DNA of 64,000 bases from Liolophura sinensis (Eukaryota > Mollusca > Polyplacophora > Chitonida > Chitonidae): NCBI RefSeq assembly GCF_032854445.1, contig NC_088301.1:42465116-42529115 (forward strand). The letters run 5' to 3'. The notes under the pieces are model-generated. The model was not told the DNA's origin. It ran no database searches and was given only the letters and a program-made list of their open reading frames with translations. Made by a program: the position numbers and the translations under genes. Of this stretch, positions 47,186 to 56,619 are shown piece by piece; the stretch's first letter is position 1; every line of letters begins with the position of its first letter.

Positions 47186-48359
47186 TTTATGGTTATTTTT
47201 CTGGGAATGAATGAATGCTTGGGGTTTAATGTCGTAGTTAACAATTTTTCAGTCATATGAAGACGAGGAGTCATTAGGGGTGTGTACATATACCGGTACC
47301 ATGTCTTTGTGTGGCAAATGAAGTATCATGCCAAAGACACCAGACATGACACCCTATCAAGTCACATTATACTGACACGGGGATAGCCAGTCATGTGTCC
47401 TTGCTCTAACATCACAGTGCTAGCCAGACAGCAGCATGTACCGTTTTTAGTCCTTGGTATGATGTGACCTGGATCTGATCCCGGGTCTCCTGACTTCTAG
47501 GCGGACCTTGCTTTTTCTGGGATGATGGCTGCTAGTCATTGCAACCTATACACCATACACCTTATTCCTGTGCAGGAATGTTTGGTGGTGGCAGTGGCTG
47601 AGAAGTGAGTGCTGTGGAAACTTTCGTGGCTAAAATAAATCTATCATAACGTCAGTAGGGATTGTTTGGGTGCGGAAAGCAGGTCTTTAGGTTGGTGTCT
47701 TTCATATATGCGGGACTTCGTTCACTAACAAGCACAAAGGGCCTGGACCTTTGTTGAGTATGAAATTATTTCTGTTAGAATCGTGACTCCAATGATGCTG
47801 GGCCAGAATTAGAAAAGGAGCTGGGGTCTTTTGGGCTAAATCACAAGGATGTAATTTCCATCCAGACCTGCCAGTTAAGTTTCAGGCGAGATTTTTTGTA
47901 AATGTGCCTCACATAGGGTATGACAACAGATCAAAAGCAAAATATCTTGTCATTTTGACATACAGTCCTATAAAACGGGGAAAGACTATCCTGGATCAGG
48001 TAATATGTGATCAGTCAGCCTAGCTACTCGTAATACTACAGCACGTTGAAGTCTTTTTCTCTTACATTTATCTGTAATCGATGGTTCACTAAACCATATT
48101 ACGTCTGGTTTTGAAAGACGAGTCTTAAATTTGAAGGCCGGCACTCTCTACCTGCAGGTCATCCTAACATACCTTACATGCATTTTCTAAACATCTTAAG
48201 TCCACAGTCCTACGGCTGTGCGTCAACAACAACACCAGTGGTGTGTATACTTACGCGGAAGTGCCTGGAAAATCCATCTTCGTCGAACTGGTCTGTTTTC
48301 TCCAACTCTTCGACCTCCTTGATAAATGCATTCAATCGATCAAGGAGTTTCTTCGACAT
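27034..48359 (-). CDS. PTPN12: PTP-PEST-type cytoplasmic protein tyrosine phosphatase (PTPN12/18/22 family)
   Basis: Fifteen exons, high to low: 48359-48255, 46978-46870, 46042-45966, 45478-45344, 42566-42495, 38501-38287, 37767-37701, 37478-37401, 35314-35186, 34133-34097, 33778-32666, 32352-32306, 28652-28625, 28199-28134 and 27110-27034. All are GT-AG with consistent phases: 2355 bp, 784 aa (human PTPN12 is about 780). Residues 40-310 form the catalytic domain: [11 protein letters not shown] (pTyr loop, Tyr66), [32 protein letters not shown], the HCSAGCGR signature (nucleophile Cys237, Arg243) and Q-loop QTPDQY (Gln288). The general-acid loop reads Trp203-Met204-Asp205. The 370-residue Pro/Ser/Thr-rich exon 11 carries several acidic Tyr motifs. 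The C-terminus [19 protein letters not shown] matches the CTH box that binds PSTPIP-type F-BAR proteins in vertebrates. PTPN12 is the closest by length; strictly it may be co-orthologous to PTPN12/18/22. Family role is dephosphorylation of adhesion and cytoskeletal substrates in the cytosol. Confidence 0.93.
32641..32665 (-). other. Read-through end of PTP exon 11 (alternative C-terminus)
   Basis: If the exon 11 donor (GTACTG, a non-consensus donor) at 32665 is not used, the frame continues for eight codons (GTANSYIS) to a TAA at about 32640. That would give a roughly 720-aa isoform lacking exons 12-15 and the CTH box. The weak donor makes this plausible, but it is inference. Confidence 0.3.
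34701..34975. repeat. Diverged ~150-bp tandem repeat
   Basis: TTGACCCAGCTGTTCCGGAG (about 34704) and TTTGGCCCAGCAGTTCTGGA (about 34846) head two alignable stretches, each continuing through TATTGTCTG and ATGTCAAA. A third partial copy starts near 34935. They lie in intron 9 of the PTP gene. Confidence 0.4.
37025..37130 (-). mobile_element. SINE family I, internal fragment
   Basis: GTAGGAAACCCATGACCATT, CGGGTTGCTGACAGACCTTC and GGAGAGGAAGCCATCAGCTG match the reverse complement of the middle of the copy at 38806. It lies in intron 8 of the PTP gene. Confidence 0.6.
37300..37355. repeat. (AT)n microsatellite
   Basis: About 56 bp of TA repeat in intron 8 of the PTP gene, just downstream of exon 8 on the minus strand. 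Confidence 0.97.
38806..39049 (+). mobile_element. tRNA-derived SINE family I, best full-length copy
   Basis: Head GGCGCAATGACCCAGAAGCC, B-box-like GTGAGTTGAAGTCCAGCTC, then CATGCTGGCTTCCTCTCTGG, GGAAGGTCTGCCAGCAACTT, CATAATAATGCTGGCTGCCA, AAGTGAAATATTCCTGAGTA and a long (AAATA)n tail. It is in intron 5 of the PTP gene, antisense to it. Confidence 0.8.
39312..39450 (+). mobile_element. SINE family I, 3' part
   Basis: GGTCTGTCAGCAACCTTTAG, TTTCCCCTGGGCTCTGCCCA, CTATAATGCTGACTGGCATC and GGAGTACGGCATAAAGCATG, followed by AAAATAAAT. It lies in intron 5 of the PTP gene. Confidence 0.7.
39690..40090. repeat. Diverged 80-90-bp tandem repeat
   Basis: TGACCTCAAAGTGA or a near variant recurs at about 39692 (diverged), 39780, 39861, 39950 and 40040. 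Between copies there is TGAGT..AATCAAG, TTACCTGGGTAATGA and GTTCTGGAGAT-type sequence. About five ageing units lie in intron 5 of the PTP gene. Confidence 0.7.
40640..41046. mobile_element. Nested pair of family I SINEs
   Basis: A minus-oriented element starts with its TTTATTTATTTATTTGATTG tail at 40640 and runs to GAGAGGAAGTAAGCATG at about 40815. A plus-oriented element (about 40835-40980, CTGACAGCAACCTGCGGATG to an (AAATA)n tail) interrupts it. The first element then resumes at about 40986 with its head, GGGCTCCTGGATCATTGCGT to CCACAGAGGCACC. Confidence 0.65.
47113..47181. repeat. (AT)n microsatellite
   Basis: About 69 bp of TA repeat with one TG interruption, in intron 1 of the PTP gene and close to the tail end of the SINE at 47205. 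Confidence 0.97.
47205..47525 (-). mobile_element. SINE family III, near full length
   Basis: Plus-strand order: GAATGAATG, TTGGGGTTTAATGTCGTAGT, TAACAATTTTTCAGTCATAT, GACGAGGAGTC, GAAGTATCATGCCAAAGACA, CCAGTCATGTGTCCTTGCTC and GATCTGATCCCGGGTCTCC. The last resembles a degenerate reverse B box at the head. It lies in intron 1 of the PTP gene. Confidence 0.75.
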
Positions 48360-48446
48360 ATTTTCTGACAGACAAGTCTCGATTCACCCCAAATCATTAC
48401 CAACATCGCTGTACGTTTTCAACAAGGAAGTACAGCTGCGTGCGAT

Positions 48447-48456
48447 GTCACGTGAC
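48447..48456. promoter_or_regulatory. Palindromic E-box / CLEAR-type site upstream of the PTP gene
   Basis: GTCACGTGAC, a perfect 10-bp palindrome, lies 88 bp upstream of the PTP ATG. It matches the consensus bound by USF and by MiT/TFE factors (CLEAR element) in animals. Its role here is inferred from position only. Confidence 0.4.
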
Positions 48457-48459
48457 ATT

Positions 48460-50130
48460 ATTATTCTATACTGCTCACAGTGAAAACTTCTTGATACTAT
48501 ATATGTGCAGGCTCACTTAATGCATACGACTCTACGGCACACACTATCAAACGTAGCAAGGATCACTACGTAAGCTTTATTGTGTAACATTAGGCTTAGG
48601 ATTATTGCTGATTGATAAAATTCATTGTAAGTTGTGGTGATTTTAAACCTTATACTAGTGTAAGCTTTATTAGCTTTATTATTTCCCAAATCAGACAATC
48701 ACCTCCAAACCGAATAAGCATCTCTCAAGGCCTGGATTCAAAACACACGGCATGTATGGACCTGGGACTTTACTGCTGGCTAGTTTCCGAGGGACTCCTT
48801 CCTTTTTGACCGGAATTGTGTCTGCTGGCGGTAATATCCGAAAGAAACTATATTTTCTTGTTAGTTTTGTATTCTGTATTTAATGTTTGTATTTAATGTG
48901 TAAGCCTACTGTTTAGATTAGATGATTTTTTAAATTTATCCAAGTGTGTTTGTTTTTATTTATTTATTGTGTGAGGGTTATCACTGTCTGGGAGTTGAAC
49001 AAACCAACTCTTTACAGTATTGCCTCTAGGTTTATGGGTATCTTCTCAAGGGACCCACCACTAATTAACTAGTCATGATGTCTAATTCTTACAAAATAAA
49101 GGGTTACACGTTCTAAGTACTAATGATATATCACATTATACCGTGATAATGTATAATCCAGAATTAAATACACCTTTAGATAAAAAACTAAAGCGGTTAG
49201 CATGACCACACTCAGCATCCGCGCATCAATTATATGATTGACAAGTACATAGGTTTAGGTAGGTTTAGGTAGGTTATAGATGAATAGTTGATATTTCAAA
49301 ACTGAAACGAGAATCGATAAATTATTTACATATAAAAGTATTGTTGTATAGTATGGGCTATTGTAATATAGTGCTTTTGTTAAAAAAGGCAGACTGAATA
49401 CGTAAGCAGGAAATATAGCTACCATCATACTTTGTGGAAATTTCACCAGTGTTGTTTATGTTGACACCGTTTGGCCTAGCCGAGATTTAACACATAGATC
49501 TAACATCACCATGATGCGCCTGTGTTTCTTTTTTCAACAGAGGAGCGCAACATGTCGTTTATGAGGCCTACTTTTGCACTGTACTCTGACAATGGTAATG
49601 AGTGAGCACACCATTCCAGGAAAACGGAGTATTACTGTTAATAACAATGCACTGAACTGGGGAATGAATTTCAAAAATGAAATCAGCAAGTGCTAAATTA
49701 TTGGCAGACAAATTTTCTGGGGAACACGACGGGTCACGTAAATCACTACCCGCGCCGTGCAGTGTTACTTGTATCGCTGTACCATGCAGGTCACGTTTAT
49801 TTGTAGGTGAAGAAAACATCAAAATTATGTCAAAACCAGATGAAAGTGCGTGAAAACGTTTTGGGCTACATTGTAAAACCTTGTTGGAAGTAAACTATAT
49901 GCCCAGCGACAATTGTAGGCCTACTTGGCATAAAAAATGGATAAACCAGTCAATCTTTTCCAAGCAGCGGTCTACATTCTTATCGAGGAAGACCCGCATG
50001 CTTGGAAAAGTTCACTGATTTTCAGTATCACCACCACTAGAGGACGCGATGTTTCGGAAGCAAGCGCCTTCTGTTTCGTCGATGTTTGTTCTAAGAAAGT
50101 TACTTCTACCCAACTTGGGTCGGGAGTGCA
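48460..50130. other. Intergenic region upstream of the PTP gene
   Basis: No supported gene. A frame from 49937 (MDKPVNLFQAAVYILIEEDP) is open into the minisatellite, but most of its length is repeat-derived. Confidence 0.4.
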
Positions 50131-50134
50131 TATT

Positions 50135-50785
50135 GGGGTTAGTAGATGTTTCTTTGAATGGAGATGCCTCTGTGGCTTAGGAGATGTTTGTTTGGTTTGG
50201 GAGATGCTTATTCGGTTTGGGAGATCGATGTTTGCGTGGTTTAGGAGATGCTTGTTTGGTTTGGGAGATGCTTGCATGGTTTAGGAGATGCTTGTTTGGT
50301 TTGGGAGATGTTTGTTTGGTTTGGCAGATGCTTATTCAGTTTAGGAGATGCTTGTGTGGTTTAGGAGATGCTTGTTTGGTTTGGGAGATGTTTGTTTGGT
50401 TTGGGAGATGCTTGTTTGGTTTGGGAGATGCTTGCATGGTTTAGGAGATGTTTGTTTGGTTTGGGAGATGTTTGTTTGGTTTGGCAGATGCTTATTCAGT
50501 TTAGGAGATGCTTATGTGGTTTAGGAGATGCTTGTTTGGCTTGGGAGATGCTTGTTTGGTTTGGGAGATGCTTGCATGGTTTAGGAGATGCTTGTTTGGT
50601 TTTGGAGATGTTTGTTTGGTTTGGCAGATGCTTATTCAGTTTAGGAGATGCTTGCGTGGTTTAGGAGATGCTTGTTTGGTTTGGGAGATGCTTGTTTGGT
50701 TTGGGAGATGCTTGCGTGGTTTAGGAGAAGCTTCTTTGTTTGGGTGATGCCTGTTTGGTTTGGGAGATAATATTTCATTTGGGAT
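50135..50785. repeat. 20-bp minisatellite with higher-order repeats
   Basis: About 32 tandem units of GAGATGCTTGTTTGGTTTGG (variants GAGATGCTTGCATGGTTTAG, GAGATGTTTGTTTGGTTTGG) with exact 20-bp spacing over most of the array. A distinctive variant, GCAGATGCTTATTCAGTTTA, starts near 50324, 50484 and 50624, that is 8 then 7 units apart. This shows block duplication. Since 20 is not a multiple of 3, three units make a 60-bp cycle and all three plus frames can stay open, which explains the long GLGDACLVWEM-type ORFs as an artefact. Confidence 0.97.
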
Positions 50786-50799
50786 ATGCATTTTTGGCG

Positions 50800-53000
50800 G
50801 TGTTAGCCTTTCATAGTTTCCTTTCATACCATTCCCATTATGCAACAACAGGGAAATTCAACGTACCATAGCTGATTCTAAACTTTTCTGAATGCCTCTT
50901 CTATATTTAGATTGAACAATGGAGCTACAATGTACAATGTATATATAGTCTTCATCTTATATGAGACTGACACTCAATCTAACGTCTTTTCGTCAGGAGG
51001 TCATAAACCCCTGAAAATTGAACTTATCGACGGAAGGGCTGGATATATTGGTATGATATACAGGCTTAATAAATTAATAATTTGTGGCCTTGTTAACTAA
51101 GCAATGAATCGACTTGGTTATATAATAATATAATAGTAATATGGTTATATTTTACTGACACTGGTAAGTTAACTCTATACTAATGCCATCTACTAATGGG
51201 ATTAAGATGAACTGGTCTAATCTCGTCTAGGTCACGGTGATGTCATTTCGACAGTCCAAGGGTTAATAAACAGTGAATTGGGCAATGTGTTATCTCCCTT
51301 TAAGTAGAAGCAACAAACCTGTTCATTTTGTACATGCCTTTATTTATATGCTCTCAGCCTGAGTCCCACTTAGCCCATTATACATTTATAGCTAAAGGTC
51401 ATACTTACCCGAGCCAAGATGATTGTTCGTAAGAAGATAACACTCAAGGATAAGATCGCTAAGAGCTAGAAATTTTCTTATACCTTTAAATAGAGTATAT
51501 ATTCAACATCAGATAAATAAGAGAAAATGTCCTATAAAGGCATGAATCTGTGAGTCGCATGCAAGCTCTGCCGGAATAGGCCTATATCTTCTGTTACCTT
51601 TGCACTCACATTACAAATACCATATATAATTTTTCATAATGTCTAATAATCCCAAAGAATTATTGAAAATGTAATAGCTTTTAACATATCGGTACAATTA
51701 AATATTGATGTTTCGGTGATTGAAAAAAAAAATCCTCTGCAGTTTTAAAGCATTAACTGTACACTTAATGTACAAGTACCCAAATCATAGTTCAGCCTGT
51801 AAATAGTTTCTCGTCAGACGACCCTAGCTGGCTACAAACACCGTATCAGAATTCTATAGAACGTAAAACCACCTAAATGCTTACACTGAAGGCATCAGAA
51901 GAAAATTAAAAGGGCGAGTAAGGGGAGGGGGGGGGGGGGGGGGTGTGTCTGTCACTCCACGCTAGGAGCCATTTATATATTTGCAGTGACATGTACGATA
52001 ACCTCATGCACACATTAACACATCAACTGTCAGTGTTACCCTGTTTAGAATGGGAACAGGAACTTCAAATTGTACAAGAATATACTCTTTATTATTATTC
52101 AAAACAAGTTGTCTCTCGTTTTACAGAATATCAGTTGGACACATAGGTCGATTCTGTAAAAATGTTAATGCCCAATAAAAACATCATCCTCGAAGTCAGC
52201 AATGACCACTCCTGCTTCTAAGCGTAATGTACGAAGATATATCTCACGGCATTTTTGGATGGATTGATCGCTGGCACTACTAAGTTTGAACCTCGAAGTC
52301 GTTCGGACATTGGCTCAAAAAGAATAACTCCAGTATAGCACCAGTGGATACAGTGAATACAGCCTTATCTTTCGTATAACTGCGATATAGGACAAAGTAT
52401 ATGGATAAACGCATGTCGGCATACACTAGCCTTCTGGAACAGGGTCTTTGAATACCCACGAATGAGATTTTTTTCACATAAAATTGATACTGCTAATCTG
52501 TACTGGCGTGTTTTATGACGGGACGCGCAAATCAAAAACTCGAGAAGGCGTGATTAATGAAACTGCACGATAATTCTTGCTAATGTTCATCTACCGTTTG
52601 TCAAAAACCAGAAAATAACTAAAACTCGCACGTCCCATCATAAAAACCGCGTGTCGAAAACATTTCTAAGTTTAAATTAGAAAAAAACGTCTAATTAACA
52701 AAATACTTTTTCGCCCTTTTATCTACATCACTTGTACTCAATCAATAATTTAATTTTAAGATTAAACATATTACTACAATATCAAGTGATATAAAAACTT
52801 TGATGCAAAGGTATATTCTATGAAATAAGTTTTATAATCATGCATGTTGGAAGCATGGCCTAATCGCTAGGAACTCAAAGGGTTTCCATCTGGAAAACCA
52901 GTCAATTTCTTACGGTGAATGTGAATTAAACTACTATTGAACTACTATTGCATCCCCGACATGGAGTATGCTTTTTGGCCGGGGAGGTAAGTAATAAACA
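50800..53000. other. Intergenic, no supported gene; poly-G tract
   Basis: A run of 17 G at 51927-51943 (preceded by GGGGA) is the only striking feature. Short ORFs on both strands show no recognisable motif. Confidence 0.5.
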
Positions 53001-53031
53001 CTGCCTGGTAAAATACTACTAATCGTTCACT

Positions 53032-53037
53032 TTTATT
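53032..53037 (-). terminator. Candidate poly(A) signal of the Toll-like receptor gene
   Basis: TTTATT on the plus strand (AATAAA on the minus strand) lies 740 bp downstream of the TLR stop, in otherwise non-coding sequence. Other AATAAA motifs nearby could serve instead. Confidence 0.3.
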
Positions 53038-53772
53038 TTGAAAATAATAATAACAAAAAATACATACAAAAAGCACAAATTTGAAATGACACCGCAGAAG
53101 ACATATTTCCAAAGAGTATACAAAGTTAACTGATTTAAAAATTTATTCCGCTATACGCGGTGTACACAATAATACTCTTTTGGTAAATTGTAATAAACAT
53201 GAATGAAAGTTAAATGAGGCACAAATATCATAACGGATGGCAAGACTGAATGTTATATTGTACTTCAGTCATCTGTATTAGTTTATTACTTTGTTAGAGT
53301 ATAATATATATGTACACTAGAAGAAAATTACAACGATAGGCTACTTTATAGACAGATATATCAGTATTTACGAAAACGCTGTTTGAAGAAGGAAGAAAAG
53401 CTAAAAGTCATGTCACCAGAACATCATGGGCTAAGGCATAATGAATCATTCTGGGAAGGAACTTGACACATATCGCAGCTGGTCATGGATGCCTCCCGAC
53501 GAAAAATCGTTGGTCAGTAACTGATCCAAGCATTCTTGTACAGAGTACACAGCAGTATTCTTCAGTACAGTTCCAGGAATCGCTCTGGTTATGAGGTCAG
53601 GTGTCGGCGTTTAGTGTTCGGTAGTGCTGTCGCTAATAGCTTTGGCGACATTAGGTACTGTTAAACCTTTTCGCAAGGAAACTCATGCATGGTACTGTCT
53701 ATTGATACTTAATCTGAAATCAACCTTGTTATCGGAACACTGTCAAATGATTTGTATAGAAAGTATTGCTTT

Positions 53773-56592
53773 TCATATTGCTAGCGACGGTACATCGTTT
53801 TGCTTTTTAATTATTTCTCGAATAGCCTGAACCAACATCGCCCAAAATGTATCATTATAACTGCCATCAGTGGCTTCGCTGGGTTTTTCAATGAGTTTGC
53901 CAGTTTTCATCGCTGCAAGCAGGTCGTCAGGCATGGCAGAACTTGGGATGTCCTCATACATCAAATACAGTAACACCTGCTCTCGTCTTTTTGTGCTCTC
54001 TACGAGGGCCATCTGAAACTCATAGTTGCACCAATGATTTCGGAGAAATGGTCTTGACAACAACAAAAGAGTCACAGAGCTGTAGCGTACTGCTCGTGTA
54101 ATATTAGTGGCTATTTCAAGTCCAGGCATCGAGTCACGGTCACGGATATACATAGTCAGATGTTCCTTAGTTTCAAGTTCATGCAGCATGTCACCTGTAA
54201 CGAAATGCATATCCTCGTCTGCGTAAGCCACGAATATGTCATGGACGCTATCGGGCTCGCATCCGTTAATAGGACGGTAACCGTAGCGTGCGTGAGGGCG
54301 GGAGCTGTTCAGAAACTTTCTCAAGACGTGTATATGGTAGATGTACCGCAACCTCCATCTGAATCGATACATGAGACCTCCGCTAACCACCAATACCGTT
54401 GTGAGAAGGGCCAGCGACAATGATATCATTAGCCCAACATACGAGGCACAACGAACGTCCAGCTCTCGAACAATATTCTTCAGGTCACTTAAGTGAAATT
54501 GCACAGTTCCATTTGGAGCCAAACATGACATGCTGTTAAATTTATCTAGCGTTATGTTTTCCTGAAGGGATGAAGCCCACTTTAGAAATGGTAGGCTTTC
54601 ACAGGAGCACACTAATGGATTTTGTGCCAGATTTACTTTAATTGGTCTATTCCTGGCAATCATTTCAAGGTCATTTATTTCAGAGGTATCGAGATAAGCA
54701 AATGCATTCTTACTGAGGTCTAGCGAAACTAGCCTTTTAAGGTGTCCTATTCGGCTGCCTAATCTGGTTAGTTTATTGCCATCGAGCGACAAGTTCTCTA
54801 ACATGGAGTTGTTCTGAAAAACTTTGTACCATAACTTTAATATGTCGTTCTTGCCCAATCTGAGGCTTATAAGGTTGTAATTTTTCTTGAAAATTTCTCC
54901 CGCATTCCTACCGGCCAAAGTACTGTTTAGTTTGTTGTCAAAAAGGTATAAATATCTAAGGCTTGTGAATCCATCGAAAAACCCAGGTCTAATCATCAGT
55001 TGATTGTAACTGAGGTCCATTATTTCAACAGTGTCCAGTCCTTTTATCCAGACAAAAAATTTGCGCAGCTGATTGCCATTAAGATACAGCTTTCGTATGG
55101 TACTGTTTACAAAGGTGACATGTTTTCCTCCAAATCTGAAAGGATTTCCGTTTGTAAATTTCAAAAATGTTAGCTTGGGTGGGACGGGAATTGTTATGTT
55201 TTTGACTTTGTTCACTGCACTCTCCCCGTCGTCACTAGTCACTAAGCCCAGATCCAGCCTTTTTGGGGGTGTATAGGCTTTTTGATCTTCGGCGTTTAAG
55301 TATTCTAAATTCACCAAACGCAGCAACGGCCTAAGGAAGTTATATTGGTCAGCAAGTTTGTTTTTTCTTACAGACAAAATTTTCAAGCTCTGAGGGAGTG
55401 TTTCAAGAGCAGTCGGCTCAATTTTAGCAATGCTATTGTAATCCATGTTTAGCTCCGTCAAGTTAGTATGTGCTATATTCTTAAAAATGCTTGGTGTAAC
55501 AATTATGGTGTCCCGTTTTGTAGGATCTACTAATCGACTAATACTTAATACTTTTAGCGAGGAATTTCGAAGACTCTTAAGTGCGTAACTAGCATTATTT
55601 AGTCCTAAGTATTCATTGTTACTTAAATCAAGGACTTCTAAATAGGGCAAAGTTCCTAAGGCATCTGGGTCAATGAAAGACAAATTACATCTTGCTAAAC
55701 TCAGATTTTTCAACTTTAGAGTCTGTAAGTTGCGGAAGAAGTCATTTTTAACAAATGTCAGCTTATAAGATAGTGACAAGTCGAGTATTTTAAGGCTAGT
55801 CATGTTGCGAAAACCAGGACCGAATCGCCCTTCGCTAGTAAAGGTTATACTTAGATACTCTAAATGATTCAAACCCCTCATGCATTCGTCTAAGCTAGAT
55901 GGAAGGAGATGATAAAGGTTCACCGACACATTTAAAGTGGATAGACCACTCAGATGAGCGAAAGGGCTGTTACAACACAGGCGAGAACAGTTGTTAAAGT
56001 TAAGTCTGTTTCTGGCCAGGTCTAATAACTTTAAATGTGAAAGGCCTAGAAAAGACCCGCCAGCAATTTCGGATATAACATTTTTACTCAGGTCAAGGAT
56101 GGTTAGGTTTGGATACCTTCTGAAAGCTTCAGTGGGTAAAACGGATAAGATGTTTCGAGACATGTTTAATAAAGTGATATTCGCAGGCAAATGTAATGGA
56201 ACGTCCCTTCGTCTCTGATTTGAGCAGTCAGCAATGCTGCTTTCTGCTTTATGCAACACACAGCATTTTCCTTTCTTTTTCTTGCCGAACTGACGGGGAG
56301 CGACTTGCAGCTGTTTCTCACTTGCACTCATTTGCAAGTTCATATTCGTCATCTCGATGAAACGTTTTCGCTTTCGTGGAACATCGTTCAGGCCAGTACT
56401 GACGATCCTTCCGTGCCTTGGGATAATTGTGTGGTCGTTTGACACGAATACGTTGATTCCAGGCCGCAAAAATGGTGAAGGGCGTATAGTCCTGTTCGAA
56501 CGTGGAATGACCTTTGATGATATCACTGCTCCCATTATTAGCGCCACGAATAGAGCAACCACACCGACAAACAAACTTCCCCGAGACGCCAT
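53773..56592 (-). CDS. Intronless Toll-like receptor, single LRRCT type
   Basis: One open frame encodes a type I membrane receptor. In 943-aa numbering from an upstream in-frame ATG (56604) it has a hydrophobic signal (about 9-30), a basic spacer with PRKRKRF and KKKKGK, an LRRNT-like Cys region, about 19 LRRs and an LRRCT with CSC plus two further Cys. A transmembrane helix (about 722-746) and a TIR domain (788-943) follow. TIR box 1 is HDIFVAYADED, box 2 is YIRDRDSMPG with the BB-loop Pro, and box 3 is FW. I start it at MASRGSLF (56592), because ATTGTAG just before this second ATG looks like a splice acceptor and a 5' UTR intron is common in TLR genes. The family senses microbial or endogenous ligands and signals through MyD88-type adaptors; the ligand is unknown. 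It cannot be assigned to a numbered vertebrate TLR. Confidence 0.94.
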   Translation of the reverse strand: MASRGSLFVGVVALFVALIMGAVISSKVIPRSNRTIRPSPFLRPGINVFVSNDHTIIPRHGRIVSTGLNDVPRKRKRFIEMTNMNLQMSASEKQLQVAPRQFGKKKKGKCCVLHKAESSIADCSNQRRRDVPLHLPANITLLNMSRNILSVLPTEAFRRYPNLTILDLSKNVISEIAGGSFLGLSHLKLLDLARNRLNFNNCSRLCCNSPFAHLSGLSTLNVSVNLYHLLPSSLDECMRGLNHLEYLSITFTSEGRFGPGFRNMTSLKILDLSLSYKLTFVKNDFFRNLQTLKLKNLSLARCNLSFIDPDALGTLPYLEVLDLSNNEYLGLNNASYALKSLRNSSLKVLSISRLVDPTKRDTIIVTPSIFKNIAHTNLTELNMDYNSIAKIEPTALETLPQSLKILSVRKNKLADQYNFLRPLLRLVNLEYLNAEDQKAYTPPKRLDLGLVTSDDGESAVNKVKNITIPVPPKLTFLKFTNGNPFRFGGKHVTFVNSTIRKLYLNGNQLRKFFVWIKGLDTVEIMDLSYNQLMIRPGFFDGFTSLRYLYLFDNKLNSTLAGRNAGEIFKKNYNLISLRLGKNDILKLWYKVFQNNSMLENLSLDGNKLTRLGSRIGHLKRLVSLDLSKNAFAYLDTSEINDLEMIARNRPIKVNLAQNPLVCSCESLPFLKWASSLQENITLDKFNSMSCLAPNGTVQFHLSDLKNIVRELDVRCASYVGLMISLSLALLTTVLVVSGGLMYRFRWRLRYIYHIHVLRKFLNSSRPHARYGYRPINGCEPDSVHDIFVAYADEDMHFVTGDMLHELETKEHLTMYIRDRDSMPGLEIATNITRAVRYSSVTLLLLSRPFLRNHWCNYEFQMALVESTKRREQVLLYLMYEDIPSSAMPDDLLAAMKTGKLIEKPSEATDGSYNDTFWAMLVQAIREIIKKQNDVPSLAI

Positions 56593-56619
56593 CCTACAAT
56601 ACATCGATCAAGCCAGTTA

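Noticed and set aside
49937-50747. Overlapping ORFs of 79-115 codons with GLGDACLVWEM repeats
   Set aside because: They are the three frames of a 20-bp minisatellite with no stop codon in its unit. No domain or gene context supports coding.
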